Source of the DNA: Sphingomonas sp. ATCC 31555
GTDB taxonomy: Bacteria > Pseudomonadota > Alphaproteobacteria > Sphingomonadales > Sphingomonadaceae
Length of the DNA stretch: 64,000 bases
Assembly: GCF_000282895.1 (NCBI RefSeq)
Contig: NZ_ALBQ01000014.1
Coordinates: 207,649 to 271,648 of the forward strand
Direction: 5' to 3'
Shown piece by piece: positions 1 through 8,669 of the stretch. Position numbers and translations under genes: made by a program. Within the stretch, counting starts at the first letter, position 1; each line of letters opens with the position of its first letter. The notes beneath the pieces were generated by a model. That model did no database searches. It saw only the letters and a program-made list of their open reading frames with translations, and was not told the origin of the DNA.

Positions 1-64
1 GCCATGCCATACGCGCAGGCGGCAGGTGAACGCGGCTTCGCTGGTTGCATTCTCGCTTCCTTGC

Positions 65-1567
65 TCATCGATGGACGTTTCCGTCTTGGGGGGGAACAGA
101 TTCGGTGGCGGTGCTGTCGGAAGCGTAGCGCGACGGGCCGTCCGCCCAATCGCTGAACGATTGGCGCGGGCGGACCGGCAAGGCCCATCGCGTTGTTGCG
201 ACATCGCTCAGGCGAAGATCCCCTGGGTCCGCCCGGCCCATCAGCGCCAGTAATCTGAAAGAAGCGACATTGACGTCTCTGCGAACCATGGCAGCTGTCA
301 CATAGTTGTTGAATATCTCCCGCTCGGTATCGAGAACGTCCAACAAGGTCCGTGCGCCGATATTGTTCTCGGACTTGGCGCCCTTGAGCGCGGTTTCATT
401 CGCGGCGATGGCTTGTTGCGCCTTCTGCAGATAGTCGAGCGATAACCGCCAGGTCGCGTACGCCGACCGCACTTGCGCGACCACGTCTCGCTCCAGCGCA
501 ATCACTTGCTCAATGGCGCTGTTCAAGCCCGCATGGGCCTGGCGCACTCGAGAGGCCGGCAATCCGCCCTGGTATAGCGGAAGGCTGACGGTAATACCTA
601 CCTGTGCCGCTGTGCCGCGATCCTGAGGCCGAAAGATCGATTGGCTGGAGACCGACTGGAGGTTGTTGAAATAGCTTCCGGAACCAAAGGCGGAAACCTG
701 GGGCCCGCGCTCTCCCTGCGCGGAACGTATCCGGTACTCGGCAGCGTTCACATTCATCCGTGCTGCTAAAAGCGATCCATTGTCGCGTATCGCCTCGTTG
801 ATCGCGTCCTCAACCATCAATGGTTTATCGAACCAATCGCCAATATCGACCAGGTCGTTGGGTGGTGCGCCAATGACCCGGACATAGTCTTCGCGGCTGC
901 TGATCAACTGCGCCCGTGCCGCCTGCAGGCTACCTTCAGCGAGCAAAAGCCGCGCGTTCGAGAGCGATACATCCGTCACTGTCAGGTCGCCGATCGAGAA
1001 GCGTCCCTGGACGCTGCGAAGGTTCGCCTGGAGCGATGCAACGTTCCGCTCACTGGCCCGGACAATGGCTTCGTCACGAAGAACGTTGCTATACACTTCG
1101 ACCACAGAGGCGAAGAGGGCGGAGACGACGCTGCGAAAGCCTTGGCGGGTCGCCTCGTAGCGCGACTGCGCTTCCTTCACCCCGAACTTGACCACGCCGG
1201 AACGATAGAGTGGGACGGTGATCGAAAGATCGGCGTTGAGCGTCCGGTCCGGCAACAACGCGCTGTTGGCGGACCGCTTCAGAAACTCGGTTTCGCTGCT
1301 CGTGAACGCGGCACGCGGTCGCCCGGCTGTTTTCGCCTGCACAACCCCTTCGCTGCTGGCGAGGTTATCAGCGAAGGCGCTGGCCAGATTCGGGTTTGTC
1401 TGCAGCGCGCGACGCAAGGCCTCTTCCAGCGTATCGGCGTGCGCCGCTCCTGCAAAGCTCATGGCGAGGGTGGCGAATGCTGCGCCGGCGAGGATGCATC
1501 CCTTAGCCAGGTTCAAGGCCAAATGCGTGCACGGTAACGCTCCAACAGGCGACGTCGACGATGTCAC
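65..1567 (-). CDS. TolC family outer membrane efflux protein
   Basis: A 500-residue protein with an N-terminal hydrophobic signal segment (about residues 18-44, ending near AHADTLEEAL) and the two repeated coiled-coil/beta modules of TolC-type channels (for example TNPNLASAFADN near the start and a matching second half with the motif LPLYQGGLPASRV). Such trimers form the outer-membrane exit duct of type I secretion and RND pumps. The GTG start is supported by AGGGGGAG five bases upstream. The gene is divergent from the operon that encodes the HlyD-like adaptor and ABC exporter, so the likely role is as their outer-membrane partner. That pairing is inferred from proximity; no residue proves it. 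Confidence 0.9.
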   Translation of the reverse strand: MTSSTSPVGALPCTHLALNLAKGCILAGAAFATLAMSFAGAAHADTLEEALRRALQTNPNLASAFADNLASSEGVVQAKTAGRPRAAFTSSETEFLKRSANSALLPDRTLNADLSITVPLYRSGVVKFGVKEAQSRYEATRQGFRSVVSALFASVVEVYSNVLRDEAIVRASERNVASLQANLRSVQGRFSIGDLTVTDVSLSNARLLLAEGSLQAARAQLISSREDYVRVIGAPPNDLVDIGDWFDKPLMVEDAINEAIRDNGSLLAARMNVNAAEYRIRSAQGERGPQVSAFGSGSYFNNLQSVSSQSIFRPQDRGTAAQVGITVSLPLYQGGLPASRVRQAHAGLNSAIEQVIALERDVVAQVRSAYATWRLSLDYLQKAQQAIAANETALKGAKSENNIGARTLLDVLDTEREIFNNYVTAAMVRRDVNVASFRLLALMGRADPGDLRLSDVATTRWALPVRPRQSFSDWADGPSRYASDSTATESVPPQDGNVHR

Positions 1568-1839
1568 TATGGCTCCCCCTATGGCGGCAACACGTATCGT
1601 GCGGGAGCGTACGCCTCAAAAATCAATAGCACCCAAACTGAAATGTTTCTCGTTGCCGATATCGGAAAGCCGCAGTGGATTGACGAAACATTGACTAAGA
1701 TTTGGAGTCCGAAATCCACAAATGACCGGACGTTTTTCAAGTCCAATCTGAATGCTTATTGTTCCTGGTGCGACGGTGACAGGCAAATGCCGATCCGGCA
1801 CAAATCGGCATACGGGTTCATTTTCCTGGGAGGGGCAGG
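1568..1839. promoter_or_regulatory. Divergent intergenic region between the TolC gene and the winged-helix regulator
   Basis: A 272-base gene-free stretch of lower GC than its surroundings, placed between two divergently transcribed genes. It must contain both promoters, but no clear -35/-10 pair or operator stands out by eye. Confidence 0.4.
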
Positions 1840-2466
1840 ATGCAACATGCCATCGTGGCAGACGATGTTGCTCGTCTTGTGCGGGCAGCCGAGCGCATGG
1901 CGCGCCTTGCCCAGGACATCGCGCAACGGGGGCGCGAGAAGGCGACGTTAACGACCTCCGCCGATGAGGCGTCGCAGCGCGACGACCTTCCATCCTATGT
2001 CGGCGAAAAGCTGGTCGATGCGTCGAAGCGTGCCATTGCGGCCCATCTGCAACAGCCGGATTTTGGGGCGCCGGCGCTTTTCCGCAATGCCGAATGGTTG
2101 TTGATGCTTGAACTGTTCGTCGCCGGGCGTTCGAACAAGCCCGTTTCGATCAAGGCGGCGTCTATCACTCTGGGCAGGGCACCTTCCACAGCGAACAGAA
2201 CCATCCTGGAACTGGAGCGGCGTGGTCTGGTCGCCAGTTCCGGCGATGTTCAGGATGCTCGCAGACGCTTGCTGAAGCTTACGCCCTATGCCGAAGCAGT
2301 GCTCGGCGAATATCTCAATCAGCAGAGCGACCTCCGGCTCCTGCCGATGCGCATGTCGCTCAAAGTTTCTCAGAGCGGTGATCAAGAAGATGCGCATAGT
2401 AGCGCGCACGAGATCCCGTCGATTTCGGATCGATCCGTATCCGAAGCAGAAACTACCTTACCATGA
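1840..2466 (+). CDS. MarR-like winged-helix transcriptional regulator
   Basis: A 208-residue protein. The middle (about residues 75-165) is a winged helix: a helix with LLMLELFVAG, a recognition segment around RAPSTANRTILELERRGLV, and a wing with DARRRLLKLT, the pattern of MarR-type regulators. The N-terminal 60 residues are helical and the C-terminus looks disordered. A purine-rich stretch (GGGAGGGGCAGG) precedes the ATG. It lies immediately upstream of the peptide/export operon on the same strand, so it is a plausible local regulator. A second protein of the same layout lies on the other side of the operon at 10606-11070. The ligand is unknown. Confidence 0.75.
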   Translation: MQHAIVADDVARLVRAAERMARLAQDIAQRGREKATLTTSADEASQRDDLPSYVGEKLVDASKRAIAAHLQQPDFGAPALFRNAEWLLMLELFVAGRSNKPVSIKAASITLGRAPSTANRTILELERRGLVASSGDVQDARRRLLKLTPYAEAVLGEYLNQQSDLRLLPMRMSLKVSQSGDQEDAHSSAHEIPSISDRSVSEAETTLP

Positions 2467-2542
2467 TGCCGGGTCTCCGTAATCATTGCGGTGTCGTCTT
2501 CGAAAACGACTTCGAGGAGGGCATTTCAACAGGGGAATCGAT

Positions 2543-2791
2543 ATGCGTCAGCTTTCTACAATTGAACTGGAACTCATCGTCGGCGGGTACAGCGACTCCT
2601 ATGCGTACGGGGATTCGTCGCTGGTCCTCGACGGCGACAATGCGCACATTACCGTCACGGCTGCCGATTATAATGGCGGCGTCGCGGAGATGCAGGCTGC
2701 CGGTCTCACCATTCCGCCGATCACCATCCCGATCGATCTTGGCGGCGGCTTCAAGGTCTCGATCACGACCCCGAAGATCAAGCTTTCCTAA
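2543..2791 (+). CDS. Double-glycine leader peptide, candidate secreted bacteriocin/RiPP precursor
   Basis: An 82-residue peptide. The first 15 residues, MRQLSTIELELIVGG, fit the GG-type leader cut by C39 peptidases (conserved Leu/Glu/Leu/Val positions, then Gly-Gly). The predicted mature part is 67 residues. It has no cysteine, is acidic and rich in Tyr/Ser/Asp near its start, rich in Ile/Thr/Pro/Gly later, and ends in a basic KIKLS. AGGGGAA seven bases upstream is a good ribosome site and decides this ATG over a longer reading frame starting at 2486. It is the first gene of an operon with a C39 exporter. With no Cys, lanthionine or disulfide types are excluded. Function (antimicrobial, signal or other) is unknown. 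Confidence 0.75.
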   Translation: MRQLSTIELELIVGGYSDSYAYGDSSLVLDGDNAHITVTAADYNGGVAEMQAAGLTIPPITIPIDLGGGFKVSITTPKIKLS

Positions 2792-2875
2792 CGGGAAATC
2801 GCGTAGCGAAACGTCGCGGTGGTGCGCCTGGCGGTGCACCACCCTGTTGGCGACCGGCACACGGCGGATGCAGCC

Positions 2876-3829
2876 ATGATGGCTGCTACCCTGGTCGGGG
2901 CGACGCGAGCGTATCGCCGCGTACTTGAGGTGACGTTCCTGATTCTGCTGAACGGGTCGTTGCACGCATTTTCCTATTTGCCCTATCGGCTACGACGACA
3001 GGCGCTGCGAATCGCGTTCCTGTTCCTGGCGCCCGTGATGGCCGGGCTCGATCTCGACTCTACCTCGCGTGCGTTTGCGACCATCCTTGCCTCGTCGAAG
3101 CGGCAGGGACGAAAGTTCGCCGGCCGTAAGATGTACTACGACATGGTCGCGATGATCGAATGGCTTGCCCTTGGCCGACGGAGCATTGCCGGGCTGGCAA
3201 GCGACATTCAGTGTCTTTCCAGCGACGCAGCCGAGGATCTGCAATGGCTTGCCGCGCAACGCGGCGCGATCATCGGAACGATGCATTTTGGGCCCTATGC
3301 ACTCGGGCTGGTCTGGCTGATTCATTCCCATTTTCAGAACCGCAAGGTTATCATCTTCAAGAATGCCAATGCGGGGGAAGAAGCGCGTGCGATCGAGCGA
3401 CTCGGCAACCTGGGTGCTGAGGTAGAATTCGTCTCGCCGACGGCACTTCTAGACTTTCACCGTATCATAAAGGAAGTGCGCAAAGGCGCGATCGTCATCA
3501 TCATGGTGGACCTGCCGCCGGCCGCCAGCCGCAGCGACGACTTCGATCTGCTGGGGCGCCAGGTAGCCGTAGCGACGGGCGCCGTCGACCTAGCGGCGAT
3601 GGGGCGGGCGCCGCTGATGCTGCTTCGCGTTCGTGCCGATCGTCGAGGCGATCGGATCGAGATCGGCGACATTTTCGACGTCGCGCACCACGATGCCGGC
3701 TCACGCAATCGCGCGGTATCTCGGATCACCCGCTTCGTTTCCGAAACCCTGCACGTCTACCCCGAGCAATGGCACATGTGGTCGCGGTTCGGAGAGTATC
3801 TGCAGCAACAATCGGACCCCGCATCGTGA
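2876..3829 (+). CDS. LpxL/HtrB-like (lysophospholipid-type) acyltransferase family protein
   Basis: A 317-residue protein resembling lipid A biosynthesis acyltransferases. It has a hydrophobic N-terminus (about residues 15-50), the block GTMHFGPYALGL matching the family's catalytic HX4(D/E) region, and a later GAIVIIMVDLPPA...GRQVAVATG stretch matching the substrate-pocket block. Family members move an acyl chain from ACP to an acceptor at the inner membrane. Here the acidic residue of HX4(D/E) is replaced by Ala, so standard activity is uncertain. The ATG at 2876 (or 2879) is preferred over an upstream GTG because homology begins after it. The stop overlaps the HlyD start (GTGA). An ACP and a ketoacyl synthase lie in the same operon, suggesting an acyl donor made in cis. 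Confidence 0.75.
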   Translation: MMAATLVGATRAYRRVLEVTFLILLNGSLHAFSYLPYRLRRQALRIAFLFLAPVMAGLDLDSTSRAFATILASSKRQGRKFAGRKMYYDMVAMIEWLALGRRSIAGLASDIQCLSSDAAEDLQWLAAQRGAIIGTMHFGPYALGLVWLIHSHFQNRKVIIFKNANAGEEARAIERLGNLGAEVEFVSPTALLDFHRIIKEVRKGAIVIIMVDLPPAASRSDDFDLLGRQVAVATGAVDLAAMGRAPLMLLRVRADRRGDRIEIGDIFDVAHHDAGSRNRAVSRITRFVSETLHVYPEQWHMWSRFGEYLQQQSDPAS

Positions 3830-5064
3830 ATAAAACTACGCCCGGACTGGGCACCGCTTATCACATGCAGACTCCCGTGCTGCTGGCGCAACCGCTGCTG
3901 GAGCGGGTGCTGACGATCTTTTTCGGCATCACCTTCATCGTCGCTGTCGCCTTCTGCTCGCTGACCCAATATTCCCGCACCACTGCCGCACGTGGCGAGG
4001 TGGCGGCGGCGAGCGGTTTCTCCGCGCTTGTCGCGGAACATAGCGGCGTAATCGCGGCCATCTTGGTACGGCCTGGGCAACACGTCGCCAAAGGCCAAGC
4101 GCTGGCACGCCTTACCCGTCCGCAGATCGTCGTCGCAGGCGGCGACGCGACGCAGCTTTCCATTCAGCAGAGCACGGCGATGCTGCGCAACATCGACTTG
4201 CAACTGTCGGACAACGCGCGCTCGATCGCGGCAAACCAAGCGCAGATCGCACAGATCCGTCGCGGCGCCAGTATCTCGACCACCGCCGCGAGCGCGCGCC
4301 GCAGCCTGACCGAGCAGCGCAAGCTGGTCGCTCAAAAGCGCCTGGGTGGGCTGGAGACGCTCGCTTCTGAGGGCTTGGTGACGCAGATGGCGGTTGATCA
4401 GGCAAGAGTTCAGTCCATGCAGCTTCTCCAAGAAGCCGCCGACGCGGACATGACGATCAACGAGATTGCCAGGGGCCGTGACGAGCGGGTGGGGGCATTG
4501 GAGAGCCGAAGCCGCGAACTCTTCCAGGCGGCCATGACGCTTCGGACTCAGCGGCTGCAGATCGAGCAGCAACTCGTTTCCCTGCAAGTTGGCCAGGAGC
4601 AGACAATCGTAGCCCCCGAATCCGGCGTCGTTGTCGCGGTCAATATTCGGACGGGCGGGCGCGTGGAGGAGGGGCAACGCATCTTCGCGATAGCGCGGCC
4701 GGACGCGACTCTGACAGCTGTGCTCCAAGTTCCTTCGAGGGCGATCGGGTTGATCGAACAGGGCCAGCGCGTGTCGCTTAAATACGACGCCTTTCCGTTT
4801 CAGACCTACGGGCTGCACTATGGACGGGTCACCCGCGTCGAGGCTGCGTCGCTAGAAGGCGAACGCCCCGCCACCGAAGAGGCGGAAGCGGACCGCCGCT
4901 TCCTGGTTGAGATTAAGCCCGACGACCTGTTCATCACCGCCTATGGGCGGCCGCGGCCGCTCCGCGTCGGCATGATGCTCACCGCAGACATCGAGGTGGA
5001 GCGCCGCAGCATCCTGGCGTGGTGGCTCGCCCCCCTCCTTTCCATAGCCGGACGCCTGACATGA
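3826..5064 (+). CDS. HlyD family periplasmic adaptor (membrane fusion protein)
   Basis: A 412-residue membrane fusion protein. It has one transmembrane helix (about residues 28-47, VLTIFFGITFIVAVAF), a lipoyl half-motif around GVIAAILVRPGQHVAKGQAL, a long coiled coil (about 110-260), the second lipoyl half (VAPESGVVVAVNIRTGGRVEEGQ) and a beta-barrel part. It links the inner-membrane exporter to a TolC duct. The GTG start overlaps the acyltransferase stop (GTGA), and its stop overlaps the ABC transporter start (ATGA), so translation is coupled. The layout matches adaptors of bacteriocin exporters such as the CvaA type. Confidence 0.92.
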   Translation: MNKTTPGLGTAYHMQTPVLLAQPLLERVLTIFFGITFIVAVAFCSLTQYSRTTAARGEVAAASGFSALVAEHSGVIAAILVRPGQHVAKGQALARLTRPQIVVAGGDATQLSIQQSTAMLRNIDLQLSDNARSIAANQAQIAQIRRGASISTTAASARRSLTEQRKLVAQKRLGGLETLASEGLVTQMAVDQARVQSMQLLQEAADADMTINEIARGRDERVGALESRSRELFQAAMTLRTQRLQIEQQLVSLQVGQEQTIVAPESGVVVAVNIRTGGRVEEGQRIFAIARPDATLTAVLQVPSRAIGLIEQGQRVSLKYDAFPFQTYGLHYGRVTRVEAASLEGERPATEEAEADRRFLVEIKPDDLFITAYGRPRPLRVGMMLTADIEVERRSILAWWLAPLLSIAGRLT

Positions 5065-7208
5065 ACCTCTTTCATACAGGTCGCCGCCGGCTGCCAATGA
5101 TCCTGCAAGACAGCAACGGCGAATGCGGCCTCGCCTGCCTTGCGATGATCGGGCAATGGTATGGCCATCGCATGGATCTCACCAACCTGCGGGCGTCGTA
5201 TCCGACCACCCGTCGCGGTCTTAGTCTTGCCAATCTTGCGATGGTCGCGGACCAACTGGGATTCGACGTCCGTGGCTACAAGGTCGATGTGCTCGACGAT
5301 CTCAAGCGCGTGCGGCTGCCTGCCGTTCTGCACTGGGAGGGCAACCACTTCGTCGTCTTAAAGCGTGTTCGTGGCCGCCGCTTCGTGATCCATAATCCCG
5401 CGGCGGGCGTGCGCACGCTGACGCGCGAGGATGTCGAAGCGAGCTATTCGGGATTCGTCCTCGAACTGCAACCGTCCGAGGCGTTCCGGGTGATCGTGAA
5501 GGAAAAGCGCTATCCGCTTGCACGCATCCTCGCACTTACCCACGGCTTAAAAACGTCGCTCGTACAGATCATCTGCGTCGCGATCATTGCCAGCATGGTA
5601 TCGATGACGCTGCCGCTGTTCGTCGAAGCTGCGCTCGATTCCGTACTGCCCCAGAGCGATCTCGATCTGCTTGGCGCGCTCGCCATAGGCCTGTTGCTGG
5701 TGTCGTTGACAACCGCGGTGGCCGATTGGCTGAAGAAGCGAATTATCGCCAACGCCGGCGGTGCGTTCTTCGCGCAACTGACGCGCAATGCTGTCGGGCA
5801 AATGCTAAGGCTTCCCTTGCGCTATTTCGAGGCGAGGCATCCAGGCGATATCGTTACCCGGCTGGAATCGATAGATTTCATCCGGAACATCGTCACGAAC
5901 GCCTTTGTGGCCGCAGCAGTGGATTTGGTCATGATCGTCTTCAGTGGAGCGATCATGTTTCTGTACGCACCAAAGCTTGCGCTGATCGTTTCCTCGATAT
6001 TCCTGGTCGTGATCGCGATACGGCTATCACTGTATCCGCGCATGCAGCGGCAGGGGGCGGTGTCGCTCAAGGCGCGTTCGGAAGAGCGCTCGAAAATGAT
6101 AGACAGCCTTCGTGCAATCGCCGCGCTGAAGACGGCAAACGCGACGGTTCCAGCGGCTGCCCGGTGGTATGACAGCTTCGTTCGCTTTGTGAACGCATCG
6201 TTCCACATGCAGCTGACGGAGGCGAGCGCCGTATTGCTCGTGGAGATCGTCACCGGGATCGGCACTGCAGCGACGCTGTATCTCGGGGTGAGCTCCGTGC
6301 TTCAAGCGCAGCTTACCGTGGGCATGCTCTACGCCTTCTTCACGTACCGGACAATGTTCTTCGACCGGGTGGACAATCTAGTCACCACCATGACCCAGAT
6401 CTCGATGCTCGGTGCAAATATGGCGCGCCTTTCCGACTTCCTGGAGATCGAGCCTGAGCCCGTCAATCGTATGGTGGAACGCCAGATTCGGCGAGGCGTG
6501 TCGCTTCGGCAGGCTTCCTATCGGGCCGGCTTTGCGGACAAACCGATCCTGGATGCGATCGATCTGGAAGTACCGGCGGGATCTGGCGAGACCATCACGA
6601 TCCTGGGCCCTTCCGGATCGGGCAAGACGACGCTGCTGAAGGTGATGGCCGGGCTGTACAAGCCCAGCGACGGCGAAATAGAAGTGGATGGCACACCGCT
6701 GCATGCGTGGGGGCTCGCTGCGTATCGCAGGAACATCGGGTTGTTGCTTGGGGCCGACAAGCTGCTGCATGGCTCGATTGTCGAGAACGTTACGGCGTTT
6801 TCGTTCGAACCCGATATCCCAAAGGTCCACGCGGCCCTGCGCCTGGCATGTCTATCGGAGATCGTGGCCGATCTCCCGCGCAACATCGAAACGGTCGTCA
6901 GCGAAGAAAACGGCGTGTTGTCGAGTGGCCAGCGGCGACGCCTGATGCTCGCCCGTGCGCTCTACAATGATCCGCCGCTCCTGTTGCTGGATGAAATCAC
7001 CGCCAATCTGGACGACCATACAGCCGGCATGATTCTCAGAAACCTTGTCGCTCACCCTGCGACGAAGGTGATTACCTCGCACGATCTCCACGTCGTTGCG
7101 ATGAGCGACCGAGTCTTCCGTATGGAGGCCGGCGTGCTCACGGAAGTGGATATCGCGACCATTCGCCCAGTCGCTGCCGGAGAAATGGAGAATCTGCATG
7201 AAAAATGA
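5061..7208 (+). CDS. Peptidase-containing ABC transporter (C39 domain, PCAT/bacteriocin exporter)
   Basis: A 715-residue half-transporter. The N-terminal C39 peptidase has the QDSNGECG motif (Cys22) and His96 in GNHFVVL. The third triad position, usually Asp in DPA/DPxxG, is Asn112 (HNPAAG). Transmembrane segments lie at about 165-440. The nucleotide-binding domain has Walker A GPSGSGKTT, a signature variant SSGQ, Walker B LLLLDE and the H-loop His in TSHD. Such proteins cut GG leaders and export the core peptide, which fits the precursor at 2543. The ATG overlaps the HlyD stop and the 3' end overlaps the ACP gene by 11 bases. Whether Asn112 supports cleavage cannot be read from the sequence. 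Confidence 0.93.
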   Translation: MNLFHTGRRRLPMILQDSNGECGLACLAMIGQWYGHRMDLTNLRASYPTTRRGLSLANLAMVADQLGFDVRGYKVDVLDDLKRVRLPAVLHWEGNHFVVLKRVRGRRFVIHNPAAGVRTLTREDVEASYSGFVLELQPSEAFRVIVKEKRYPLARILALTHGLKTSLVQIICVAIIASMVSMTLPLFVEAALDSVLPQSDLDLLGALAIGLLLVSLTTAVADWLKKRIIANAGGAFFAQLTRNAVGQMLRLPLRYFEARHPGDIVTRLESIDFIRNIVTNAFVAAAVDLVMIVFSGAIMFLYAPKLALIVSSIFLVVIAIRLSLYPRMQRQGAVSLKARSEERSKMIDSLRAIAALKTANATVPAAARWYDSFVRFVNASFHMQLTEASAVLLVEIVTGIGTAATLYLGVSSVLQAQLTVGMLYAFFTYRTMFFDRVDNLVTTMTQISMLGANMARLSDFLEIEPEPVNRMVERQIRRGVSLRQASYRAGFADKPILDAIDLEVPAGSGETITILGPSGSGKTTLLKVMAGLYKPSDGEIEVDGTPLHAWGLAAYRRNIGLLLGADKLLHGSIVENVTAFSFEPDIPKVHAALRLACLSEIVADLPRNIETVVSEENGVLSSGQRRRLMLARALYNDPPLLLLDEITANLDDHTAGMILRNLVAHPATKVITSHDLHVVAMSDRVFRMEAGVLTEVDIATIRPVAAGEMENLHEK

Positions 7209-7467
7209 TGTCATCATTGCGGACATCGCTGTGATGCTTCGTAATATAAAGCGCGATGATAACTTGGAAATAGGACCGAATACGCAGATATCGATGCTTG
7301 GAATTGACTCATTGGACTTCGTAGATTTGATGTTCATGATCGAAGAGCGATACGATATTTTAGTTGAGTTTAATGCGAACACGGACGGAACGTTCCCGTT
7401 CGATACGGTTGGGTGTGCGGCGGACGCGGTGCGACTGCTGATTGAGCAGAAGCACCAAACGGCATGA
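7198..7467 (+). CDS. Acyl carrier protein
   Basis: An 89-residue acidic helical protein with the phosphopantetheine attachment motif GIDSLDF (Ser38). It would carry acyl chains as thioesters for the adjacent ketoacyl synthase and perhaps the acyltransferase at 2876. The first two thirds use noticeably AT-rich codons, unlike its neighbours, a sign of separate origin or transfer. It starts inside the end of the exporter gene, and its stop overlaps the ketoacyl synthase start (ATGA). It is a dedicated carrier, not the housekeeping AcpP, judging by context. Confidence 0.9.
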   Translation: MKNDVIIADIAVMLRNIKRDDNLEIGPNTQISMLGIDSLDFVDLMFMIEERYDILVEFNANTDGTFPFDTVGCAADAVRLLIEQKHQTA

Positions 7468-8669
7468 GGCGTGTAGCCATCACCGGAGCGGGCATGATCT
7501 CGCCCGGGGGACGGACGCTGGCGGAGAGCTGGCATGCGGTTCGGGAGGGGCGGTGGCTGTTGCGGCCTGCTTCCGCCGGATATGCGGATACCGCAGATCT
7601 GCTAGTTGCCGAGGTTCGCGATTTCGATGCGGAGGCGCATTTCGAACGGCGTCAGCTGACGACCCTTGATCTGGTGGCGCAATTTGCGGTGATCGCAGCG
7701 CGAGAGGCGGTGGCGATGGCCGGGATCGACATCGCCCACACACCCGCCGAGCGCACGCGGTGCATCGTCGGCTCGGGCACCGGGGGAGAGCGGACCCACG
7801 ACGAGGCCTCGCGTAGAGTATATGGCGAAGGGGCCGCGCGGCTACATCCGATGACCGTACCTCGAATCATGTTGAGCGGCGCGGCGAGCCATGTCGCTCT
7901 CGATAGGAAGATCATGGGCGGAGTTTTCGCGGTCAGTTCCGCCTGTGCCTCGGCGGCGCATGCCGTGGGGCAGGCATTCGCCGATATCCGTTCCGGCACC
8001 GTCGATGTCGCGATCGCGGGTGGCAGCGAAGCGTGCCTCTCGCACGGGTGCATGAAAGGATGGCAGGCGCTGCATATCCTCTCCGATAACGGATGTCGTC
8101 CCTTCTCGCTCGGCCGGCGTGGCGTCGTTCTCGGCGAAGGGGCCGCGATGTTCGTATTAGAAGCCTATGACATCGCGGCTGCGCGCGGAGCGGATATCCT
8201 GGCCGAACTGATCGGCTTCGGCATGAGTTCCGATGCCGGGTCGATCACCGCGCCCGACGCGGGCGGCATGGCTCGAGCGATGATAGGTGCACTCGGCGAT
8301 GCGGGGATTTCCGCCGATGCCGTCGATCACGTCAATGCGCATGGCACTGGGACGCAGGCGAATGACGTTACCGAGTGCGCCGCGCTTCACCTCGTCTTCG
8401 GCGATCGTCTTCCCCGCATCCCAGTCACTGCCAACAAATCGGTTCTGGGGCACGCGCTAGGCGCTTCGGGGGCCTTCGAACTGGCGATGTCGGTGATGAG
8501 CCTTCGCGAGCAGATCCTACCGTGTACGGCGCATTTCGAGACGCCGGATCCGGCCTGCCCGATTGATTGCATCCCGCACGCCTCGCGTGATGCCGATGTG
8601 TCGACGATCTTGTCGAACAGCTTCGCGTTCGGAGGCCTAAACGCATCGCTGCTGGTGCAGCGTGTCTGA
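7464..8669 (+). CDS. Beta-ketoacyl-ACP synthase (FabF/KAS II type)
   Basis: A 401-residue thiolase-fold condensing enzyme of normal family length. Catalytic residues are visible: Cys161 in VSSACASAAH, His293 in NAHGTGTQAND and His330 in NKSVLGHALGASG. It would condense an acyl starter with malonyl-ACP. No ketoreductase, dehydratase or enoylreductase gene accompanies it, so either a short beta-keto chain is made or the general fatty acid enzymes finish the cycle. Its start overlaps the ACP stop (ATGA) and its end overlaps the next gene by eight bases. Confidence 0.92.
   Translation: MRRVAITGAGMISPGGRTLAESWHAVREGRWLLRPASAGYADTADLLVAEVRDFDAEAHFERRQLTTLDLVAQFAVIAAREAVAMAGIDIAHTPAERTRCIVGSGTGGERTHDEASRRVYGEGAARLHPMTVPRIMLSGAASHVALDRKIMGGVFAVSSACASAAHAVGQAFADIRSGTVDVAIAGGSEACLSHGCMKGWQALHILSDNGCRPFSLGRRGVVLGEGAAMFVLEAYDIAAARGADILAELIGFGMSSDAGSITAPDAGGMARAMIGALGDAGISADAVDHVNAHGTGTQANDVTECAALHLVFGDRLPRIPVTANKSVLGHALGASGAFELAMSVMSLREQILPCTAHFETPDPACPIDCIPHASRDADVSTILSNSFAFGGLNASLLVQRV

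Noticed and set aside
1..64. Left edge of the window
   Set aside because: Too short to judge; nothing recognisable precedes the TolC gene end.
2543..2791. Precursor considered as a lanthipeptide or thiopeptide
   Set aside because: The core has no cysteine and no LanM, LanB or YcaO-type gene is nearby.
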